A program made the translations under genes and the position numbers. A stretch of 64,000 nucleotides of DNA from Anisus vortex (taxonomy: Eukaryota > Mollusca > Gastropoda > Planorbidae). The notes below the pieces were generated by a model. That model had not been told where the DNA came from. It searched no databases and worked only from the letters and a program-made list of their open reading frames with translations. Below are positions 58,784 to 64,000 of this stretch, piece after piece. Numbering within the stretch: position 1 is the first letter of the stretch; each line of letters begins with the position of its first letter. The DNA lies in NCBI GenBank assembly GCA_949126835.1, contig OX421492.1, forward strand, positions 45,715,498 through 45,779,497, read 5' to 3'.

Positions 58784-59090
58784 CTAGTGACCTAGTGACC
58801 TAGTGATATTGTGGCTCCTTGACCTAGTGACCCCGTGACCCGGAAGTGACCTTTGACCCGGAAGTGACCCCAACCGGAAGTCGTTATACCGGAAGTGACG
58901 TCATCCAAGATGGCGTCTTGTCGTGTTGTTATACGACCAGTCGTGACCTATTGACCTTTTTGACCTAGTGACCTTTTGACCTAGTGACCCCGCTCCTCAG
59001 TTGACCCCGCTCCTCAGTTGACCCCACTCCTCAGTTGACCCCGCTCCTCAGTTGAACCAAGATGGCGTCTTGTCGTGTTGTTTCACGAGT
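58776..59090 (+). repeat. TGACCTAGTGACC-rich repeats with ETS/CRE/YY1-like motifs
   Basis: TGACC half-sites recur throughout. CCGGAAGT (ETS-like) occurs at 58840, 58858, 58874 and 58889, the last merging into TGACGTCA (CRE) and CAAGATGGCG (YY1-like, 58906). A second CAAGATGGCG is at 59058. GACCCCGCTCCTCAGTT is repeated four times in tandem (58986-59055). No transcript start or gene follows on the plus strand that I can see, so this may be repeat DNA rather than a promoter. Confidence 0.7.
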
Positions 59091-59427
59091 TTTTTTTTTT
59101 TATTAAGGGTAATACGGTCAGCGGTTCTAAAATTATTTTTTTCCCATTGTCTTACAATGATTGATTTTCCCATTGTATTACAATGATTGACACATGTCAT
59201 ATTATTTTTCCCATTGTTTTATAATGGTCTTTATAAGGTTCAGCGGTTCTAAAATTTTATAATTATTTAATATTAATTAATTAATTGGTTACTTTTATAG
59301 TGTTCTTAATAATTTTCATTAGTAAAAGGCTTTTTTTCAATAAGTTTATTGTGTTTTTTACCCTAATTACCATCTTTAAATCAATAATTGTCTTGTAAGG
59401 GTCATTATTAATTAGAGGCGTTTATTA

Positions 59428-60400
59428 ACCATAATTAGCTTGTAAAGAGGCGTTTATTAATTACTAAGGGCCCTAATTATTACATTTGATTCAATAATTC
59501 TCTAATAAGGGGCACATTTACTTACTGGGGTACAGTAATTTTCTTAATTTATTCTTAACTAATTAACTAATTATATTTTTTTAACCATAATTAGCTTGTA
59601 AAGAGGCGTTTATTAATTACTAAGGGCCCTAATTATTACATTTGATTCAATAATTCTCTAATAAGGGGCACATTTACTTACTTGGAGACAGTAATTTATT
59701 CTTAACTAATTAACTAATTATATTTTTTTAACCATAATTAGCTTGTAAAGAGGCGTTTATTAATTACTAAGGGCCCTAATTATTACATTTGATTCAATAA
59801 TTCTCTAATAAGGGTCATTTTTACTTACTTGGAGACAGTAATTGTATACTTAACTAATTAACTAATTTTAATTTTTATAAACATAATTAGCTTGTAAAAG
59901 GGCGTTTTTAATTACTAAGGGCCCTAATTATTACATTTTAATCAATAATTGTCTTGTACGAGGCACATTTACTTATTGGGATAGAGTAATTTTCTTAATT
60001 GTATACTTAATTAATTAACTAATTATTATTTGAATAGCCATAATTAGCATGTAAAGGGGTGTTTTTTAATTACAAAGGGGTGTAATTATCACATTTTAAT
60101 CAATAATTCTCTAATAACGTACCTTATTAATTACTTGGACACAGTAATTTTCTTAATTTTATACTTTATTAATTAACCAATTATATATTTTTTTTACCAT
60201 AATTAGCGTGTAAAGGAACGTTTTTAATTACTAAAGACCGTAATTATCACTAAATAGACCACATTTTATATACTTTTACTTACTTGGAGGCAGTATTTTT
60301 TTTTAATTCTTAATTAATGATCTAATTATAGTTTTTAGTCATAATTACTAATTAATAATTTTCTTTTAAACATAATTATTTTTAATTTGAATTGATAATC
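59428..60400 (+). repeat. ~150-bp AT-rich satellite, about seven degenerating units
   Basis: Units begin at CCATAATTAGC near 59428, 59584, 59731, 59880, 60037, 60196 and 60338 (spacing 142-159). Shared parts are GTAAAGAGGCGTTTATTAAT, GGGCCCTAATTATTACATTT and TTAACTAATTA. The copies get worse from left to right, and faint traces continue to about 61200. Confidence 0.93.
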
Positions 60401-61559
60401 AATGTTTTGAAAGTCTAAACATATACCCTTAAACATGTTTAGAACCCCTGAGTTGCTTATTCATATCGCTGTCGAAATTTTACCTGAGCAGCTGTTTGTT
60501 TTTATCGCTCAGCGCGTCTTTTAATGACTTTTTCATCTGTTGTGTAAACTTATTGGTGGTGCTGTTCTAGCTATTTTAATGACCTGGTGTGAAAAAGAGA
60601 TAAAACTGCCCTTTCAAAGCCTGCTATGGGAGATAATTCAAGTAGCACTAAAAGTTTTTTTTCTTTACAACTTACGTTTCCCATGATATTTTTGTTTTGT
60701 TTTTATCATTTGCATTAGTTTTGGGGGTATTTTTTCTTTGTATTTCGAGTATTCCTTTTTTAAATATTTTTCTTTTCAATTTAAATAATTTAAATTGTTT
60801 AATCGTTAAATGCAATGTTTGACTTACTATAACATCATTCTTTTTCTTTTTTAAAACTTATATATTTTACAATTTAAACGATAAGTAAATAACATTTTTA
60901 CTTACTAAAACCAGTAATTTCTATATTTTATACGAAATTAATTAACGAATTTTATTTTTTTAAAGTCATACATATCTTGTAAGGCGAGTTTTTACTTATT
61001 AAGAGGCGTATATTTCTTTAATTAAGGTTTACATTATATAACTTTTGTTTAAATTCTTTAATAAGACACCCTTTTTATTTACGAACTTTTTACTTACATA
61101 GTTAACATTTGTATCTTTTAATTATTCTTTACAATTTTAATTGATAATACATGTAAATACCTTTTACTCAACTAGTTTAAAATTTTCCCTTTTAAACATA
61201 CATATTTCAAATTTGAATTGATAATCATTGTTTTAAAAGCCTAAACACTAAACATTTTTAGAGCTCCAGGGCAAAATATAAAGTCCAGATGTTGTGAGAG
61301 TTCCCAAAGTACATTATTTTAGTGTATGCGTATTTTGAATGTGTATGTATGTGTATGCAAATAAGAGAGTTCTTTAAAGTTACTAAAATACTATACTAAA
61401 ATAGTTTATATATTTTGAATGTATAAATGTACAATAAGTGTCTCTTTATCTATTAAAAGTCAGTTTGTTAAATGGTTGTATCTTTTAATTTTTGTCGTGT
61501 AATTTTTACTTAATAGGATTAAACATTTTAAAATTTAAGTAACTTAAGTCTTTCAAGTG
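60401..61559. other. AT-rich DNA between satellite and Bcl-2 gene
   Basis: No gene recognised. It contains weak remnants of the upstream satellite (TTACTTACT, TTAATTAACGAA). Confidence 0.6.
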
Positions 61560-61915
61560 GTGTCCACTATGGCGGGTCAGAAGGGGGCGGATCCAAGATG
61601 GCCGATCCGAGTGTTCCATGTGATTATTTGTGTGTAGTGTTACACGTGATTTTATCATCGTGGTTTAATTAAAGATACCGGAAAACAAGATGGCGTCCGA
61701 TGTACGTGGCATACAAGGGCAGTAACCGTGTAATTAAATTTGTAATTTTTGTATTTTTAATTAACTTTACGGTTGTAGACAAGATGATGGAAGGGGTGTA
61801 TTGAAGTTGTTGACTCCACTGTTCCACATGCTGATGAACCGGAAGTAAGATGGCGTCCGATTTACGTGGCATACAAGGGCAGTAACCATGTAAATAATTT
61901 TTTAAACAGTAAACA
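61560..61915 (+). repeat. Tandem duplication carrying AAGATGGCGTCCGAT
   Basis: The ~45-bp block from AAGATGGCGTCCGAT through GTGGCATACAAGGGCAGTAA occurs near 61687 and again near 61849. The second follows ACCGGAAGT, the first ACCGGAAAA. A related CCAAGATGGCCGATC lies at 61593. These motifs recall those at 58889-59067. The block lies just 3' of the Bcl-2 gene. Confidence 0.85.
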
Positions 61916-61999
61916 AAGAAAGTTTTAATTTTTTTTATATTTTTATTTGCGTTCAAGTACATCAAACAGAGAATAAAACAACAACAACATGACTGGTAG

Positions 62000-62009
62000 T
62001 TTATTTATT
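62000..62009 (-). terminator. Bcl-2 family gene polyadenylation signal
   Basis: Two overlapping AATAAA on the minus strand (62000-62005, 62004-62009) directly after the stop codon at 62011. The 3' UTR would be very short. Confidence 0.55.
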
Positions 62010-62010
62010 T

Positions 62011-62175
62011 TTATAATATTCGATTCTCAGTGTTCAGGATTTGTAGAGCGAAAAGTGCACAAAGTGTCAAGATCCCAATGCCTGCAGCAGCACAGCCTAG
62101 GATTGTCTTAAGTGAGGGCCAAGAGCTGCCATTTTTATTCTCACCTCTACCAGACTTGAATTCCAAAAACCCTTC
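62011..62175 (-). CDS. Bcl-2 family exon B (rest of BH2, membrane anchor)
   Basis: 54 codons and a stop. It starts EGFLEF, aligning with the D(A/T)FVEL part of BH2, and continues to the hydrophobic anchor and NTENRIL end. Confidence 0.9.
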   Translation of the reverse strand, partial: EGFLEFKSGRGENKNGSSWPSLKTILGCAAAGIGILTLCALFALQILNTENRIL

Positions 62176-62722
62176 CTGTGTTGAAGAAGATGGAAGCTAG
62201 TTTAATATACGCTTTTATATTTAACTTTCTATAGGATGATTTTTGTTTAAAGAGTGTCTTTGTTACTCTTGTAAACCTATTACTTACCCAGTTATTATGA
62301 CTATTTAGCCAACTCGACAGATGTATATCAATATATGTTGTTAACCATTCTAGAAGATTATCTACTAGGTGGTATTTCTTTAGTTGAAAACACCGAGCTG
62401 CAAATTGACCCGAAAAGTCAAACAACGCCACAATTCGTCCCCAATTTATATCCTCACAAAATATTTCTATAACGATCGATGTGAAAGTGTCATACGCATT
62501 GTCATCAGTTATGACTAGACCATCTATTAGGTTATCAAATCTATTCTTAAATCGTTCTTCAAATTCATCTCCTAGTATTCTCATAGCATTTTGAACAGAA
62601 TTCGGAGTGTTGATAATACTTTCATGCCGACCATCGTTTCTCCAAGTATACCCATTGCATTGTAAACGATATTTTATGTAATCCACCGCAATGCTACGCG
62701 TATTTTCATGTCCTATAGACAT
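62011..62722 (-). CDS. Bcl-2 family protein, pro-survival-like, two coding exons
   Basis: Bcl-2 proteins control mitochondrial outer-membrane permeability by binding BH3 helices. Exons 62288-62722 and 62011-62175 join in phase 0 to 199 codons. BH4-like: SIAVDYIKYRLQCNGYTW (10-27). BH3: NAMRILGDEFEERF with L50 and the G51-D52-E53 triad. BH1: EDINWGRIVALFDFSG with NWGR at 93-96. BH2: SSWLNSHNNW|EGFLEF, rebuilt across the intron. The membrane anchor is ILGCAAAGIGILTLCALFAL at about 170-189, followed by a short tail. All four BH motifs, the BH4 and the length (family about 180-240) favour an anti-apoptotic member, though function cannot be proved from sequence. The ATG at 62722 is chosen because BH4 follows it closely. 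No frame damage is seen. Confidence 0.95.
62176..62287 (-). other. Bcl-2 family intron, 112 bp, phase 0, inside BH2
   Basis: Donor GGTAAGT and acceptor TTCTTCAACACAG with a pyrimidine-rich run before it. The position after the BH2 Trp equals the conserved intron of vertebrate BCL2-type genes. Confidence 0.9.
62288..62722 (-). CDS. Bcl-2 family exon A (BH4, BH3, BH1, half of BH2)
   Basis: 145 codons ending AACTGG|GTAAGT after Trp145. The frame stays open past the donor to a stop at 62147, so an unspliced message would encode 191 residues without the anchor. Confidence 0.93.
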
Positions 62723-62879
62723 ATTATTTTCACGAGAACTAATAAGAATTACAAAAATAACCGTTTTACTTAACGAAAAACCACAACACTTTTAAACAAC
62801 TGAATAAGGAAGACTACATAATTTTATAAAAATTTGCTGAATAGTGGAAAAAGACCACCATCTGACAAGCAAACATTTA

Positions 62880-63190
62880 ACGAGCAGGTGTTAAACAGCT
62901 GCCCGCTAGGCGCTGACCAAGGTAACGACTTCCTGTCCAGGTGTTGAATCCATTATCGGGCCGTCGCCCGCTGTGCCAGATAATGGCTTCCTGTCCAGAT
63001 GTTATTGCACTTACCTGACCGTGAGAAAATCTAAAAGCTAACATTCCCACAACCAGGGTAATGGTTTCCTCTCCAGGTGTTGAATCAATTATCTGGTCGC
63101 TGGGCGCTGACCAAGTTAACGACTTCCTGTCCAGATGTTATTGCACTTACCTGACAGTGAGAAAATCTAAAAGCTAACATTCCCAGGGTC
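62880..63190 (-). repeat. Direct repeats upstream of the Bcl-2 gene, each with a splice-donor consensus
   Basis: CTTCCTGTCCAGATGTTATT and about 60 following bases occur at 62989 and 63123 (about 134 bp apart), with related CTTCCTGTCCAGGTGTTGAA at 62930. On the minus strand each long copy reads CAGGTAAGTGC, a perfect splice donor, and contains AGGAAG (ETS-like). A 5' UTR exon ending here and splicing to TTATTAG| near 62740 is possible but unproven. Confidence 0.7.
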
Positions 63191-63289
63191 ACGCCAAACC
63201 TAACCGTCAACAACGTTCCCACTTTTTTATTGTCTTCTTCAATCTCTGCCTTTTTTTTTTACTAACTTCTTATCTCTTTTTCGAAAAAA

Positions 63290-64000
63290 ATTTTAAGTAC
63301 AATTTCTCAAACTCTCCCTCTCTCAAAAAACTTTGTAGACAACTTTTTTTTAAATTTTTCTCTCTCGCAAAAAAAACTTTGTAGGACACCTTCTCAAAAT
63401 CTCTCCCCAGACAAACTTTTTTAAGTACGTCTTCCCAAAATCTCTCTCTCTCCAGACAAACTTTTTTAAGTTCATCTTCCCAAAATCTCCCTCTCTCTCT
63501 CTCTTGACAAACTTTTTTTAAGTACAACTTTTCAATCTCTCTCTCCTGACAAACTTTTTTAAGTTCACCTTCCCGAAATCTCTCTCTCCTGACAAACTTT
63601 TTTAAGTTCACCTTCCCAAAATCTTTTACACTCTCGACAAACTTTTTTAAGTTCACCTTCCCAAAATCTCTCTCTCCTGACAAACTTTTTTAATTACAAC
63701 TTTTCAAACTCTCTCTCTCCTGACAAACTTTTTTAAGTTCACCTTCCCAAAATCTCTCTCTCCTGACAAACTTTTTTAAGTACAACTTTTCAAACTCTCT
63801 CTCTCCTGACAAACTTTTTTAAGTTCACCTTCCCAAAATCTTTTACACTCTCGACAAACTTTTTTAAGTTCACCTTCCCAAAATCTCTCTCTCCTGACAA
63901 ACTTTTTTAATTACAACTTTTCAAACTCTCTCTCTCCTGACAAACTTTTTTAAGTTCACCTTCCCAAAATCTCTCTCTCCTGACAAACTTTTTTAAGTAC
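63290..64000 (-). repeat. ~43-bp satellite with 217-bp higher-order period, runs off the window
   Basis: Units contain CTCCTGACAAACTTTTTTAA followed by either GTTCACCTTCCCAAAAT or G/TTACAACTTTTCAAACT. Marker variants ATCTTTTACACTCTCGAC (63621, 63838) and TAATTACAACTTTT (63691, 63908) both recur at 217 bp, that is five units. The reading frame across it (63270-63683, minus) is a by-product of a unit near 42 bp and is rich in Lys/Glu repeats; I do not treat it as a gene. Confidence 0.93.

Noticed and set aside
61669..61965. A 98-codon minus-strand frame 3' of the Bcl-2 gene
   Set aside because: It spans the duplicated AAGATGGCG blocks, has no family resemblance and biased AT-rich codons.
3465..62722. 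A functional ceramide/Bcl-2 gene cluster
   Set aside because: Both families touch cell-death control, but adjacency of two minus-strand genes across 19 kb of transposons is not evidence of a functional pair.
63270..63683. A 137-codon Lys/Glu-rich repetitive frame on the minus strand
   Set aside because: It lies wholly in the 43-bp satellite; the repeat length near a multiple of three keeps the frame open by chance, and other units break it.
63257..64000. A regularly spaced repeat array resembling CRISPR
   Set aside because: Monomers vary and abut directly; it is a satellite with a higher-order period.

Overview
The window is animal nuclear DNA. It is AT-rich, dense in transposons, and holds two recognisable host genes, both on the minus strand and both with GT-AG introns. 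The exact lineage cannot be fixed from sequence alone. The palindrome TAGGCCTA and the short interspersed repeats look to me like those of marine or molluscan (possibly gastropod) genomes. The LTR retrotransposon family (Gmr1-like) was first described in deuterostomes, so the organism call is tentative.

Host gene 1 is a ceramide synthase (Hox-like plus TRAM/LAG1/CLN8 domain protein). Eight coding exons run from the start codon at 43049 down to 3465, giving 288 codons that join in frame. The C-terminal exons are not in the window. Intron 1 is about 32.6 kb (10286-42864) and is a graveyard of mobile elements. Host gene 2 is a compact Bcl-2 family gene (62011-62722) with BH4, BH3, BH1 and BH2 motifs and a C-terminal membrane anchor. 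Its 112-bp phase-0 intron splits BH2 at the same Trp as in vertebrate BCL2.

Layout: 1-3460 is AT-rich DNA with a hAT element nested in another terminal-inverted-repeat element, then a SINE-like repeat. 3465-10285 holds ceramide synthase exons 8 to 2; their introns carry a non-autonomous Helitron around a strongly structured GC-rich island, a 57-bp tandem repeat and a TTAA-flanked element. 10286-42864 (intron 1) holds a solo LTR, a deleted LTR element (copy A, 12635-18643), hAT pieces, and a three-level nest in which a Helitron pseudogene is split by LTR element copy B (26794-38923), whose 3' LTR is split by an I-like LINE (34557-38876). 43050-58300 is intergenic and almost wholly transposons, including a four-deep nest at 49780-54869. 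58700-62000 is satellite and repeat DNA with ETS/CRE/YY1-like motifs. 62011-62722 is the Bcl-2 gene. 62880-64000 is repeats, ending in a higher-order satellite that runs off the window.

The LTR family has the order gag-protease-integrase-reverse transcriptase-RNase H, unusual for Ty3/gypsy. The two genes are neighbours in the same orientation, about 19 kb apart. Both belong to protein families linked to cell-death control, but nothing in the sequence shows a functional connection.
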